Assembly (NCBI GenBank): GCA_026929865.2
Contig: CM049417.1
Span: forward strand, 17,774,501-17,838,500
Source of the DNA: Hyperoplus lanceolatus
Taxonomy: Eukaryota; Chordata; Actinopteri; Uranoscopiformes; Ammodytidae
DNA length: 64,000 nt
Direction: 5' to 3'
Positions 46,985 to 59,689 of this stretch are shown here, piece by piece. Numbering within the stretch: position 1 is the first letter of the stretch; every line of letters starts with the position of its first letter. The translations under genes were made by a program, and so were the position numbers. The notes beneath the pieces are model-generated. The model saw only the letters and a list, made by a program, of their open reading frames with translations, had not been told where the DNA came from and did no database searches.

Positions 46985-48690
46985 GAGAAGAGGCGAGGCA
47001 ATTTTATTTATATAGCACATTTCAGACACAGGGCCATTCAAGGTGCTTCACAAGGTCAAAATTAAAATACATCAAATATAGAATACACATACAAAAAAGA
47101 AACACATTTAAAACATGGATAGAAATACAACATTTTAAAAAAAACATATGAACAAAAAATAAAATTTACAGGTTAAAAGGGAAACAAGAAAGTTGAGACC
47201 TGATTTAAAAGAGCTGAGAGTTTCAGCAGACCTCAGACTCTCTGGCAGTCCGTTCCAGACATTGGGCACATAAAAGCTGAAAGCCGCCGCCTCTCCCTGT
47301 CTAGTGCTAGCTCTGGGGACTTTTAGAAGACCTGTCCCAGACGACCTAAGAGCTCTGGTCGGTTCATAGTGGATCAGCAGATCAGTAATGTATTTTGGCC
47401 CTAGACCATTTAGGGCAGGGGTGTCAAACATACGGCCCGCGGGCCGGATCAGGCCCGTGACCTGTAGAGCATAAATTTCTGAGTATGTAAAAAAAAAAGT
47501 AAGTCTCTTGCCCATTCCTGTGAGGAGTTATGAATTTTTAAAGAAATAACCGAAATGCTCACTCCTGCCGCTAGGGGGCAGCCTAAATAAAAAAGCACAT
47601 TTTAGCAACGTGGTAAATGGCAATCCTGCTTCACCGCTATTAATGTTTCCTCCACTGCTTTATGGCAAAGTAAAAACCAAAAAAAACATTTTTATTTTTA
47701 GTACATTTTATTTTATTACTTTTTAATAAAAATAAAACTATTTTTATTTTTAGTGCTGAACAATTAATGTACTAGCAAGCGCGGTGTGTCTGCGGCTCTG
47801 TGTGCGCAAAACGAGCAGGAGCATGCTAGTGTAGGCCTATAAGATTTATTTCCTAATTTTCAATGCTGCTTTATTTTTATGTTTTAAATTGGGAAAAACG
47901 AATTCCAAAACAACCAATAACCTCTATATTTAAAAATAAGTCAAAACAGTAGAAGTTGCACTTTTATTTAATTGTATTTTGTACAGTCTGCATGTTTGCA
48001 CAAAATGTGTCCCTGTACATATAGCAAACCAAATTGGACAACTGTAAGGTCAGTGCCTGTTGTATTTGTGTATTCAAATAAACAGTTGTTTATTTCATTA
48101 GTGCACATTGGCATCTTTGAGCAGCGCCGCACCTCCTATTCCCATGGCCAGCAGCAACCTTTACTAAGACATTTCCTGGAGGCTACAGAGATCCCTTGTG
48201 ATCCGTGATAATGTAGGTTACAAATGTAGGCTGAGTGATAAAGCATATTACTGAAAAACAAAGTTACGGATTTGGAGTTATTTTGCCATTATTTTACTGG
48301 TCCGGCCCACCTGAGATCAGAGAGGCTGTATGTGGCCCTCGAACCAAAATGACACCCCTGATTTAGGGCTTAATAGACCAACATCAATATTTTTAAATCA
48401 ATTCTTTGTTTGACAGGAAGCCAGTGTAAAGACTTCAGAACTGGGGTGATGTGATCCACATTTTTGGTCCTAGTGAGGACTCGAGCAGCAGCGTTTTGAA
48501 TTAGCTGAAGCTGTCTGATATTTTTTGGGAAGGCCTGCAAAAACACTATTACAGTAGTCAAGTCTACTAAAAATAAATGCCTGGACAAGTTTTTCTAAGT
48601 CCTGCTGAGACATTAGCCCTTTAATTCTCGATATATTTTTTAGGTTGTAGTAGGCTGACTTAGTAATTAATTTAATTACCAAGTAGAGCA
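46985..48690 (-). mobile_element. L2-type LINE, 3' part, interrupted and dead
   Basis: Minus-strand frames give reverse-transcriptase C-terminal blocks: SRLDYCNSVFAGLPKK, QLIQNAAARVLTRTK and TPVLKSLHWLPVKQRIDLKI (48370-48691), then NGLGPKYITDLLIHYEP and SFYVPNVWNGLPESLRSAET (47135-47407). The element ends near 46985 in the ATTTATATAGCAC and AGGTGCTTCACAAGG type of tail. It is 5'-truncated, frameshifted, has stops, and is split by a hAT insertion at 47416-48360. Confidence 0.85.
47416..48360. mobile_element. Non-autonomous hAT element nested in the L2 LINE
   Basis: Starts CAGGGGTGTCAAACATACGG and ends AACCAAAATGACACCCCTG. The inverted ends enclose GGCCCGCGGGCCGG-type sequence, as in hAT elements. 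An exact 8-bp target duplication ATTTAGGG flanks it (47408-47415 and 48361-48368). At 945 bp, with no transposase recognised, it is non-autonomous. It must be younger than the LINE it interrupts. Confidence 0.92.
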
Positions 48691-49113
48691 TACATTCCTG
48701 GACAAAAGTCTTGTCGCTTATCCATTTTGTAGAAACAACAGTTTATAACCTGACTTAATTAATCCATTGGTTTTAGAAATGGCTCATGAAAGCTAAAACC
48801 CTCCCAAATTATGTTTAACAAACTAAAATAAATGTGCTTCACTGAAGAAATATTGATTATTTAATGAACACAGAAAGGTCAGATGTTGGCAGGACAAAAG
48901 TCTTGTCGCCCACAGAGAGTAATGTGAAAATAGAACAAATAATTTACTTTACAAAAATATGTTCATCTGTTAATTGTAGAACTCTTATTAAAATGTTGTC
49001 TAGCAGAACAATGTTTGAATCCATTGCATTCATGAAAAGCTAATTTGCTTCTTCCCCTTATTATGTATGTTAGATGTATAAAATGTAAGCCAGTCATCAA
49101 ACAAGAATTAACT
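48690..49113. mobile_element. Tc1/mariner-like non-autonomous element (candidate)
   Basis: Begins near CTGGACAAAAGTCTTGTCGC and repeats GGACAAAAGTCTTGTCGC at about 48893-48910. This is a terminal and subterminal sequence typical of Tc1-like elements in fish. The far end was not delimited. Confidence 0.5.
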
Positions 49114-49249
49114 TAACTTGTGTTTTATTTATTTTTAGAAAAAATCTTTGGTGTTGTTGTGAGGGAAATAAAAAAAACCAGAGGGGATTTTTGAGGGGAG
49201 AAAAACCCTTCCGAGCCCCCCGCTTTTTTTCCAGTTGTGTCCTTCTGGG

Positions 49250-49280
<31 letters not shown>

Positions 49281-49560
49281 GTCAGAAACTGATAACAAGT
49301 TAAACCATGTAGCAAAAGGGGGAAAAAATAGTCAAGGCAACATTTAGACTCAGAAGGCGGGAAGCCAAACCATTTCACAATAAAATGTGAAAACTGCCTT
49401 TGGGGGGGATGAAATTTGCAAAGACATTTAAGAAAAGCTACTTTCGATACTTTTCCATTAAGTACATCTCCTGCTTGCTGCATTTGATATACCCCATCAA
49501 AATAAATATGAAACAATTGTGTTTAATATAGACCTAGTACAGACAATGTCCTTTAAGATT
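49114..49560. other. Low-complexity stretch with 29-nt poly-G
   Basis: Many homopolymer runs (AAAAAAAA, GGGG, CCCCCC, TTTTTTT) lead into a pure G run at 49251-49279. No gene is seen. It may contain sequencing or assembly errors. Confidence 0.5.
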
Positions 49561-49700
49561 AATTAAACTTTGTAACCAGAGGCAATTCAGGTCACAGCTG
49601 AAAGGGTATGAAGAGGAGGGGGGAAAAATATTTGCGATAAAAACAACTTTGGTCACATTGGCTGTGCATTGTGCAAATATGTATGCAGAAGTAACTAGTA

Positions 49701-50662
49701 GGGGAGACCGGGGGCAATTGTAACAGGGGGCAATTGTAACAAATCAAATTGCACCAATAGGAAATAAAGTAGATACACCAAATTTATTTTGCACATGTAT
49801 TTTGATGATGTCTCTCTGCATACCAAAGGAAAAATTGATATTCCCTTTTTAAAGTATTTTTTCAGAAAAAACACGTTTCTGAGGTACGAAAGTAAAAAGT
49901 AAAATCTACAGTATTTTTCTCATAAAGTCTTAATATTTAATTTCAATTAAATGAATTCTATTTTGTTTTGATGACATTACTGTTGTGTAAGATATGACAT
50001 ATTTGTTAAACATTAGCTTCATTGTTTCTAGCCATCAGGGTAGTTTGTGTCAAGTTGGTCGGGGGCAATTGTAACACTGTGTTACAATTGCCCCCGCTAT
50101 ACATTAAAATACAAAAAAAAAAAAAAATTATATTGTAATAGGAAAGCTATCTGATTGTTAGTTTTTGAAGTTATGGTTTGAAATTGGTTTGTTTTTAACT
50201 GTTTGTTGTTTTTTAAAGCATGTAATACGAATATAATGAAATAAGCATTTCCAGTAATGTTAATTCTTTAAACGCACTTTGTCAATGTCTAATATTTATT
50301 GTTTTGATATGAAATCAATTTTCCAATTGATATTAAATAGTTTCCCCTATATTTCCCTGCATTAATAGGAAGATTATTGTGGTCCCTAATTGTTATATGA
50401 AGCTATGAGATCTGTTGTTACAATTGCCCCCACACACTGTTACAATGCCCTGCCCCCACCAGGGGGCGATTGTAACGTTTGACTTGCAATTTCTAGATCG
50501 ATATTGTGAATCTAACATTGCCTGTAAAAGAAAATTGTTATTGTTTACAAGTAGAGTACAGATACAAATTGCTTAATTAAAACAAATTATCTAAATAGTT
50601 CAAGAGGTTTTTGAGTAATGACACTAAAACCAAAAAGTGTTACAATTGCCCCCGGGCTCCCC
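49701..50662. mobile_element. TIR element with repeated GGGGGCAATTGTAAC motifs
   Basis: The ends GGGGAGACCGGGGGCAATTG and, inverted, GGGGAGCCCGGGGGCAATTG form TIRs of about 25 bp, with TA on both outer sides (49699-49700, 50663-50664). The motif recurs at about 49711, 49726 and 50061 directly, and at 50081, 50417 and 50639 inverted, with a variant at 50462. 50061-50095 is a perfect palindrome with 17-bp arms around a single base. There is no ORF of note. The superfamily is not recognised; a TA target would suit a mariner-type or similar element. Confidence 0.75.
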
Positions 50663-50999
50663 TATTTATATGGAATTGTGATTAAGTCATACTGACGTAA
50701 TATACCGTATGTAGAGCGTATATAGCATACAGTATAATACAGTTAACCTATAACTTATGTATAATTGCTTATACAAAATCTATGAAAAAGCAGCAGTGTT
50801 ATTACAGTAATACATCTAGTTATACACGATAGGGATATGAATGAAACTAGTAAAAAATAATTAGAATTAGTACATGTTAATACTTGTAATAATTATATAC
50901 AACTATTAATAACATGTTTAAACCATAGATAGTGGTTTAAACAAATACATACAACTTTACTCTGAAAACAATAACTAAGCTGTCTTACTTTGAAAAGAC

Positions 51000-51369
51000 A
51001 GGCCGAACACTGCTGGTTGTGTGTGGGCTAGCCTCTGTCAGTCACAGCGAGCACCGTGGCTCTCCCCTCCTCTCTGGGCGGTTCCAGTCCGAAAGAGACG
51101 TTTGCGAAGAAAGCTCACCAACAAAACTATCAGCGCAGACTTAAAACATGGCGCCTGCCTCAGCCAACAACTCCGGATAAAAGTGGGGCGAAGAGGCGGC
51201 CAGCAAAGTTTCGAAGGAGTATCTTGAAGTCCCCACTTCTTTTCTTGTTTTGGTCGCGCGCTCTCCCGAGTCTACCTGTCTCGATAAGCACGGAATATAA
51301 CGAGTGGGTAAACGCAGCAAGTTGCCTACATGTCAACATTGTCCCTTCTCGCTGCAGTGTAAACAGCTG
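51000..51369 (+). other. dennd4c: Candidate dennd4c first (non-coding) exon and promoter
   Basis: A more CpG-rich stretch than its surroundings, closed by a strong splice donor CTG|GTAAGT at 51370. It lies on the same strand as dennd4c, upstream of its first coding exon, with no other gene between. The 105-codon frame at 51056-51373 resembles no known protein and is out of phase with the downstream exon, so I treat this as 5' UTR. The transcription start is unknown. Confidence 0.45.
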
Positions 51370-52086
51370 GTAAGTGCTTATTTTGTGAATACGGAGATAG
51401 CTGCGAATAAGCACAGGAGACAATAACTATAGTAGCCTAGCCTAGTTTAACTTTTTCTTTAAGGTGACTTCAGCTGTGTATAAAATAGGCTACGTAGTAA
51501 GGTGACCCGCTGAAAAGTCGTTTTCCTGGTGTTGCGTTTTCGGCTGCTGCTGTTGTCTACTTCAACTCTTTCCACCGTGTGTTATCTATCGGCGGAAAGA
51601 AGAAGAAGAAGAAGAAGAGGCACAGACAGCCACGTATCAATGCACGGCCTGAGCACAGCAGTACGTTTCTTTTGTTGTGTACGCGGTGATGTGTGTATTT
51701 CCTGCACTAAGGTTGACCTAGTTCTGGTTCGGATGCAACAGTTGGGGGAATATAACACCCCCCCCCCCCCCCCTCCTCCTCCCCGCGGGCCCTCCTTGAC
51801 GCCTGATAATCATACTGTGCCCTCCTGGAGCCTTAACGTAACCTTGCAGGTGTATGCTCTAACAACAGTTTTTTTTGTTTTGCAGTTTAAGGCACAGATA
51901 AGGAACTGTGAGCCCGACTTCCTTTAAGGGCGTGTTGCTTGCTTTTTTCCTTTTATTTTTGAATAGATCAAGGGACTTTTTTCCCCCTCTCTTGAATGTG
52001 CCATGTCTGCATTTGCGTGACCTTAAGCCCTGAGTAAATTATTGAGTTGTGTAAGATGCCTGACTGTGTTGGTTTTGTGGCTGCAG

Positions 52087-52128
52087 GGTGTGGAGTTGAG
52101 CACCGATGCCATTGAACGCAATGCCAAG
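52087..52128 (+). other. Possible 42-nt internal exon in the dennd4c leader
   Basis: A pyrimidine-poor but usable acceptor (GGCTGCAG|GGTGTGG) and donor AAG|GTACTC enclose 14 codons, GVELSTDAIERNAK. If joined to the first coding exon, the frame stays open through the annotated Met ([11 protein letters not shown]). No family match is recognised; it may be chance. Confidence 0.25.
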
Positions 52129-52202
52129 GTACTCGCATATCTACGCCTCAGCACTTGACTGTGTGCCAGTCACCAGCAGCAGGTGACCTCTCCCCCCTAC
52201 TT

Positions 52203-52508
52203 TTAAATGTGGAATCAGCGATTCTGAAGAACGCATGTTGTCAATATCAGCTAATACCTTCTCCCGATCCGCTACCTGTCTGTAGGCGTACTGGTTGAGC
52301 GCTGAAAAAAAAGTCCAGTGTTAATACACAGCCTACAGGCTCCGTAAACTGGCATGTTGCTTGCAGTAGCTACAGTGGGCCCTGTTTGTTTACACACCCT
52401 GCCTTTACATGCCTGTTTACAGCCTATGCTGTGTGTACTAACTCCAGCTTTTTTTCCAATTCACATTCACAAAAAGAGATTTTGACAAAATTGCTGACTC
52501 CACCTTAA
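52203..52508. mobile_element. Foldback MITE family, copy 5
   Basis: TTAA|ATGTGGAATCAGCGATTCTG at the left and TTGCTGACTCCACC|TTAA at the right. Internal CACAGCCTACAGGCTCCG and the inverted TTTACAGCCTATGCTGTGTG are present. TTAA stands at both borders. Confidence 0.75.
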
Positions 52509-52620
52509 AGGACAGCAGAGTAACTCTCAAGCTTCCCATCATATGGTGATTCACACAGCGTGCATGTGCTGTTCCTGTTTGTGACGACCATAACACAAGT
52601 CCCAGCAGAGCCCAGGGATG

Positions 52621-52728
52621 GCACTTCCTGTTGGCATTCATATTAACAGGGTATTTCAATCACCTGACAAGAATGCACTTCCTGTTGGCATTCATATTAA
52701 CAGGGTATTTCAATCACCTGACAAGAAT
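52621..52728. repeat. Perfect 54-bp tandem duplication
   Basis: Two identical adjacent units, each starting GCACTTCCTGTTGGCATTCA, at 52621-52674 and 52675-52728. Confidence 0.95.
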
Positions 52729-53552
52729 GCAGGAATGTCAGTTTCTATCAGAATGATCAAGGTGTGTGTGTTCTGGGATTAAATCAACGATGGAAACGGC
52801 TCTGAGCCACTGACAATGTTGGAATCGCAGAAGAAGAAAAAATTCCCTTCTTGACCTTGGCTGGGCCCTGACAGCAGCAGGAAAAGGGGAGTGGAGTGAG
52901 TGAGTCAGTGTTGCCTCCTACGAACCGCTACAGTGGCGGCAGGTGTAAAGTAGGTCACGGCTGCACTGTGGCTCCGTGTGTGAACATTAAACTTGCACTT
53001 TGTCACCACCACTGGTCGTCCAAAGGCTCAGTCAGGTGACCATAGTAGATTGGCCAAGGAAGGGGATCCAGTGACTGGAGCTATGGAAAGGACTCTCAAC
53101 TCCCAAATAGCAACGTTGATTTTGATTCATCCCGTGGGACAGTGAGAGGAATGTTTCCCAAGAAGTGCACCAAAAGTAGAACAAAATTTCAGACGCTTTA
53201 TTCAATTGACACTTCCACCCTAACTGATCCACCTCAAATACTTAAACTGTGAATTGTCAGACACATGCATTTCTTTATAATTTTTACTATTATCTGTTTT
53301 TTTCTGGCTTTTTCTTCATCGTCGGTGACACAGTAGCATCCTCACAGCTGGTTACTAATGTCCAGCCACAAGGACACATCTCTCAGTCTCTCACCCCTGC
53401 TATCTCAGTTCAAAATTATTTCACGTGCTGTTTCTACTTAATTAGCCTGAATCGGATAACACTTGATTTTATCACTACTGACAATGCAAAGTTCTCTTGC
53501 TCGCCGAGCCGATATGAAACGTTTCAGCGCAAAAAGAATCACTGTGTTTAGT

Positions 53553-53599
53553 CAACAAGCTTTCTCAAGGATTGCTGACTCCACCTTTCAGTGCATTGT
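53553..53599. mobile_element. Foldback MITE family, copy 6 (right end only)
   Basis: CAACAAGCTTTCTCAAGGAT then TGCTGACTCCACCTTT matches the right end of the family. The left end was not found. Confidence 0.55.
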
Positions 53600-56500
53600 G
53601 TTAAGCTGCCCACCGTTTCCATGTCTTCACACATATTAACTCCCGATAGTCGTGTGTCAAGTCAAAGAGCCTCTAGTAAGACTCTGTACTGTGGTCCAGC
53701 CAAACACCCACTCAGGTAACCTATAGCCGTCCTCTGATCCTTTTACTTTGGTGTGATGTGTGTGAGTTTTGCTTCTGTCAGCGGGCCTGGCTATGAGCTG
53801 GTAAGGGCCGCGGCTAGTTAGTGACTGAGGGCAATGAGTTTGCCCTCTGTGCCTTCTCCTTAGAGTGGACAGAATGCTCTCTGTCCACGGGGCTGTCACG
53901 CTCCAGGAGGAAGGCAGTCTTGTGACGTTTTCTGCTGAGCCTTGCCCCACTGGCCTCAGCTGCCTCCCGTTGTCCAAGCAACCCAGGACGTTTTTCAATT
54001 GCAGACAAATAAACGTTTAGCTTTAGATTTTCCTGCTCACTGGTGTCGATTGGAGACATGAACTATACCTGCACTTATTTTTTGTCAGAATCGCCTAAAA
54101 AGCATGCTGCTTTCCATACTAAAAATCCAGACGGGATGTAGTAGGGCATCCGGGTATTTTTTAAGCATGCTGCATCGAACCACAAGAATAGGGACATCCC
54201 ATATATTCGGGTATTGGAACGCAGGGTCAGTGTGACACTTTCTCTGAACAGCACACCTGCCCCTCTTAAATCACATGTTCCAAGACTATAAAGAGAGCAA
54301 CCACAATGGAGCCAGGCAGAAGGAGAGAAATAAAAATAAATGTCAGCTTCAGCATATCAGGACTTGGGCCACCTTTTGCCCTGGATTGCTCCCGGGCATC
54401 GGTTGCTACCGCTCTCTTTTGACGTTATCTTCTTGACAACACATTAAACAAGGATCCAGTGCAGCTGGATCAACAACGATTTACAGAGATAAACCAGTGA
54501 AGTGGAGCAGACAGTTCTGTGACAGGTTTTAATGGGTGTCTATTATAGCACTGCTGATTGTCTGTTTGATTGGTTAGTTAATGATAGGCAGTTTTGATAT
54601 ATTTTCATCATGTTGAATATGCCAATGGTTGCCGCTTCAGATATTGTATGATGTTCAGATCACTTTCATATGTATTCCATATTTACAAAGCAATTTTACG
54701 GTCACTTTTATGATTTGTTTAATTTCATCAAAGATTGAGCAATATAAATGTAATTATTTTCATATGAAATTGATATAGCCTGGTTGTTGATCTTGTAGCG
54801 TGTATATATAACTCTAATTGATTATATCTCTGTTATTTTATGTGAACATGTGTTGTGATGTCAAGTTGCACCGGGCAAATATTGTGACAGTGTGTTTCAG
54901 CAACGTGACAGATGTGCTGGGATCAATTTAGAGTTCAGAGAATGTCAACAGAACAGAGCCCAACCCCCAAGAAACCAAAGGAGGAGAAAAACAGCAAACA
55001 TTGTCTGTTGTGTCTGTTATCAGTGTGATTTGTCAGTTAGAAATATTTCTTTATCCAACTCCAATTATTCTGCGTATTACCTCCTGTATATGAAAAAAAT
55101 AACAGCTGCCAAGGGCTCAACAAACAGGTGTGGAGTTTACCGTTGGTCTTGTGCTCGCTTTGTTCAAGAGAGAGACTTTGTTAGCATACGGATATGATAA
55201 TGTCAGGCCTATCGCACAGGCTTATCTGACTCCAGCCCAAAAGCAGGTGCTGTGAACGCCCCACACCTCTCACTTACCCTGAAGAAGCAAATATTGAAAA
55301 GTAAAAATAGATAACAAAGAGACTGCTCCCTCCAACCAAGTAAGGCCAGGCTGTAGGTTTGTTTTCTGTGGTCGCCACCTTGTTAAAAATGGCGGGTTTT
55401 TTCTTCAGCTCATTGGCACCTTGTACACACGCTCTGGCCTCAGCCCACTGTGATGACAGGTGGCAGGGAGATACACTTTGCTTTGGCAGAGAGGCACTTG
55501 AGGATCAGAGGCTGCTGCTGCTGCTGCAGAGCTGAAAGGGTGATGTGTCAGAGGCTATCTCAGCCAAAATAAAATAGACTTTCCCTTGACAACTTGTTTT
55601 CTTTTGTGTCCTCTTTGACATATAAATGATTTTAAGTGCACTTAAGCGGCCTTGTGCATGTGCCACAAAGCAACACTTGCCTGGACGCTCACAAACATGT
55701 ACACTTGTCACAATAGAAGGGTTGGTGTGAACTTGCACCGGGCCATCCTATATTTATAACCAAGGCTCGGCCCGCTCCCTGGCACACTCTGTAGTACGCA
55801 CACTCAGAACATTGCATTTATTCTTAAGTTTGCAGCAGTCCAAGGTGCACTGTACGTGACGTGTGTGTGTTTGTGTGTGTCATGCTCAGCTGCTGTGGAG
55901 TGGATCTGTGTGGCATAGCTCCCCCTGAACAGACACAGCACTGTCCGTTGTCTGGCATTACACACACACACACAAATACGTAGCAGAATCGTGCATGAAC
56001 GAGACACACACACACACGCTGGCCAGCCAGGCTCTTTCACCCCTGGGGGAGCGAGCCTCCAAGCTCTTTTGTGTGCTAGGGATGAGATCATTGTTGGGGG
56101 GCGGACCATGGGGGGATGGAGGAAAGGGGGTTCCGCTCTGTGTGCACTTAAATAGAGAAATCTCTCTCTGTGCCTGTCTATATTCTCTCCATCTTTCTGT
56201 CACTCCTTTTAGCTCAGAGGTGCTGCACTTTGCAGTTTAATTTGCAGAGCCTTCAGTAAGTTTATAAAACATATTTCCCTGACATGTTGTTCTTATTTTT
56301 GACTATTTCTACCATCATTAACCAAAACAAAATTATTCTGAGGCATATGAAACCAAACAAAAGACTACAACAACAAAACTGTGGGCCGTGCTGATGTATC
56401 AATAATAGTGAAACAGTAGCTTTTCAACTTTCTCAACTTCAATTAGCATTCCAGGGCAGGGATCCAATTTTCTAGCGAGGAAAGTTTGTTAATCAGTGTT

Positions 56501-59114
56501 GAAACTATAGCCTATAAAATGTTCACTTCTCTGACACACCCATCGTTACATAGTGCACCTTTTCAGTTTGGTGGCCAGGTGAATGGCCTTAGCATTAGAG
56601 AAGAGGTAACAATGAACAGACATCAGGTTATTGGTACATGCATGTCAGGAGAGGGACATCCCCGCTTTTATTTATGGCAGCTATAGAGAGTTTTCCCTCT
56701 GCCCTCAGGGGTTGTTTGGCTACCTACCACCTTTTAGCACGTTTGCATGCAAGTTAAGACCAGTGCTGCCCTCAATGAACAAGACTTTCCAGAGCAGCAA
56801 AACCTGAGCCGCCTCCAGGGATGATCCTCTCAGGACTTAAGAGTCATCATCACAGATTTAGTTTACTACTTTTTTGATAGCATAACCGTAGTAATAATAA
56901 TAATAAGCCTTAATTCCTAATCTGAAATGTTAATATAGTGCTCTTTACTGTCATCAAGAAGAATAGGCTATTGTACCATAGGCAGCAATTCCATCTTGTT
57001 GTATCCCATTCAGCTTCCGAAATAGTTTTTGTCTTATCTTAAAAAAAAATATATAATCTGAATAGGCCTCTCTAAATGACCACAGAGCAGGTTAAAAGTT
57101 TGGAGATCAGATAGCCTAACGTTACACACTACTAGTCTGTCCACATTTATTTCCCACAGCTGGCAGTAAACTGCGGTTGTCACTGCCGATCCGTCTCTGG
57201 CCTCCAAAAAGCCTGAAAGATGAGCACTTAATTAACGGGATGGTTTTTTTTCCCCTTTACGAAAGCACTCGCTAGCTGATGGAAGTTAATGTGTTCCTGA
57301 CTGGATCTCTAGTCCTGATGCCGTAACAGCCCCTGTGTCCCAGATACCCTCCCTCAGACGCCCCTTGTTATAGACAAATGAACCTGCAAATATGGGTTAT
57401 TTATGAAGCCGTGAGATAGCGGTTTGGATTGTGTTATTGATACAAAATATTTCATGTTATTTAATGATGTTTAAGACATGCATTTAAATCATATATAATT
57501 AATGTCAACCAGCTGGAGCATGTAGCATTTTAAAAGGTAGGCTTGGATGGCAAAACCTGTTCTGCATTGTGGATTGTGTTTTTGTTTTTTTTTAGCTTGG
57601 CTTTCATCACCTTTATTCACAGGCCAATGGCAACGTCACAAAGGTCCCAGGCTGCACCACGTGCCTTATGTTGTCATTTTCTGAGCCTGTTAGGGCACTC
57701 AGAAACGATACGAGTGTTAGGAAGCATGCTCTGGAGTCTTGAGTAACGTTTAACACATTGGGTAATAATGATTTATGTGAATTTATTGAAATTGAACTGC
57801 TATCACTACAAAGAGTAGGTTGCGCTTATTCCAGGAGGTGATAATACCTACATGATAACTAGTTTGAATATGCTATAATTTAAAGATGCAGTGTGGAATA
57901 GCGTAGCGTACAGAAGCTACAGTGGCCTTCAAGGACAAGAAGCTATAGTTACTAAAGATGGCATCATCAACCACTGCCTGAAGTCTTTCCACAGTATCAA
58001 GTGTGAGTGAATATGTATTTAGTTATTTATTCTATAGTACTTTTAGACAGGTGCATTTCCCCAGTAGGACACAGACCACTAAAACACGTATGGCCGTTAA
58101 GTTAGTCTGTTCTGTGCTACTGTAGAAACATGGCGGTGCAACATGGCGGCCTCCTTGGAGAACTAGGGTTAATAAAAACTAGAGAAGCAGGTCAGGAATA
58201 CATGCCACAGTAGGCTATTTTTTGGGTCATGGTTGGTAGCAGCCCAGACAAAGAGAGTGACACTCGATCATCCGGGCTCGGCAGTGACACTGGAACAGGT
58301 TTTTACATGGGAGGGGAGGGGCAGGGGCTCAGGTTACAGCACAGTGGAAATGTAATGGACCTCTTTCTTATTTTTTTGCAATTGACCCAAGATTGAAGCT
58401 TCACAATTTTTGCCTTGAGGCTTAAGAGTTGTTTCTCCCCCTCCTCCCTGCATGCTGCCAGATTGGGATCATAAAGGGCAAGAAAATCCTAAATGTTACG
58501 TTGCCACGGCTGCGTACAATGGCTCCAAAAGCTTTTCAGCCTAATCCCCTCTTCTCAACACAATTGCTGTTAAACACTGCCACTTGTTTTTTATATTCCT
58601 CGCCAGGTAGAAAAGTTGACAATAAAAACAGGCCTTCCCTGCCATTATCATTCTAAAACTCAGCAGACTGTTATGTCTTTATGACTTGGCACATGTCGGT
58701 TATATTGAATGTGCCCTTGAAACACTCGTAGATCAATTTCCTCGGCTGGAGTAACACTATAGTCGCAGTGTAGGGTCGCGAGGCCTGGCATTGTTTGGAC
58801 CCCGTTGCCATGGCAGCGTGGATGTTTGTCCGTCATGGGCTGTCACAAAGAGATATTTGTATGGTTGTTGTGACAGGGGAGGTGGAGGGGCCGTTACATC
58901 ACTTCTCTTTGGCCTACGAGGGACACATTATTACACATGTCAGCATCAGTCCTTGTTATTTCTGAACTGAATATGGAAGGTATCAGCAATAATACATATT
59001 AAAAACAAAACATACGTTGGGTTCAGTGATAGTTATCTGCTGCATTTAGCTTGGTTACCTCTCTGTTGCAACAGAAGCAATATAGCATGGCAGACTAATC
59101 CAGCTTGTAACGGT

Positions 59115-59560
59115 AATAATGGATTGGATTTATATAGCGCTTTTCATGGCACTCAAAGACGCTTTACAGGGTTCCAGGTTCCATTCATTCACACACAGTC
59201 ATACTGGTGGTGGTAAACAACCATAGTGACAGCTGCCCTGGGGCAGACTGACGGAAGGGGGCCCCCTTCAGCGCCTACGGCCCCTCCGACCACCACCTCA
59301 AACATACAGCAGTTCACATCTGCTGTGGCTCAGATGGGGAGGATCATTGGCCAACCCGCTAACCACCTGAGCCACGGTCCCCCAGCACTCCACAACAAAT
59401 AAATGGTAGATCGAAGCAGCGAAGGGTTGGCGGTTCGATCCCCCCCTGCCACTTGAGTCATGATTGTTGTGTCCTTGGGCAAGACACTTCACCAACCTTG
59501 CCTCGCGTGAATGTAAATAGTTAGCCTGCTATTGGTGTATGAATGTGTGTGTGAATGGTA
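59115..59560. mobile_element. SINE/LINE-tail composite
   Basis: GGATTTATATAGCGCTTTTC with CAAAGACGCTTTACAGGG is a common fish retrotransposon tail. Further on, a Pol III box B-like GGTTCGATCC (59432-59441) precedes GTGTCCTTGGGCAAGACACT, a common SINE body. Confidence 0.6.
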
Positions 59561-59689
59561 ACGTGGGAATGGGAACAGGTTTCCCTTGAAAAAGAGTCTC
59601 CCGTCTCAATGGAATTTACCTGTATACTTTTTTTTTTATATATATTGGCACAGAAAATCATTGTTGTTGATATTTTTCAGTATGTCCCA

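Noticed and set aside
51056..51373. 105-codon frame as the N-terminus of DENND4C
   Set aside because: Not in phase with the coding exon at 63516 and unlike the family, which starts MIEDKG.
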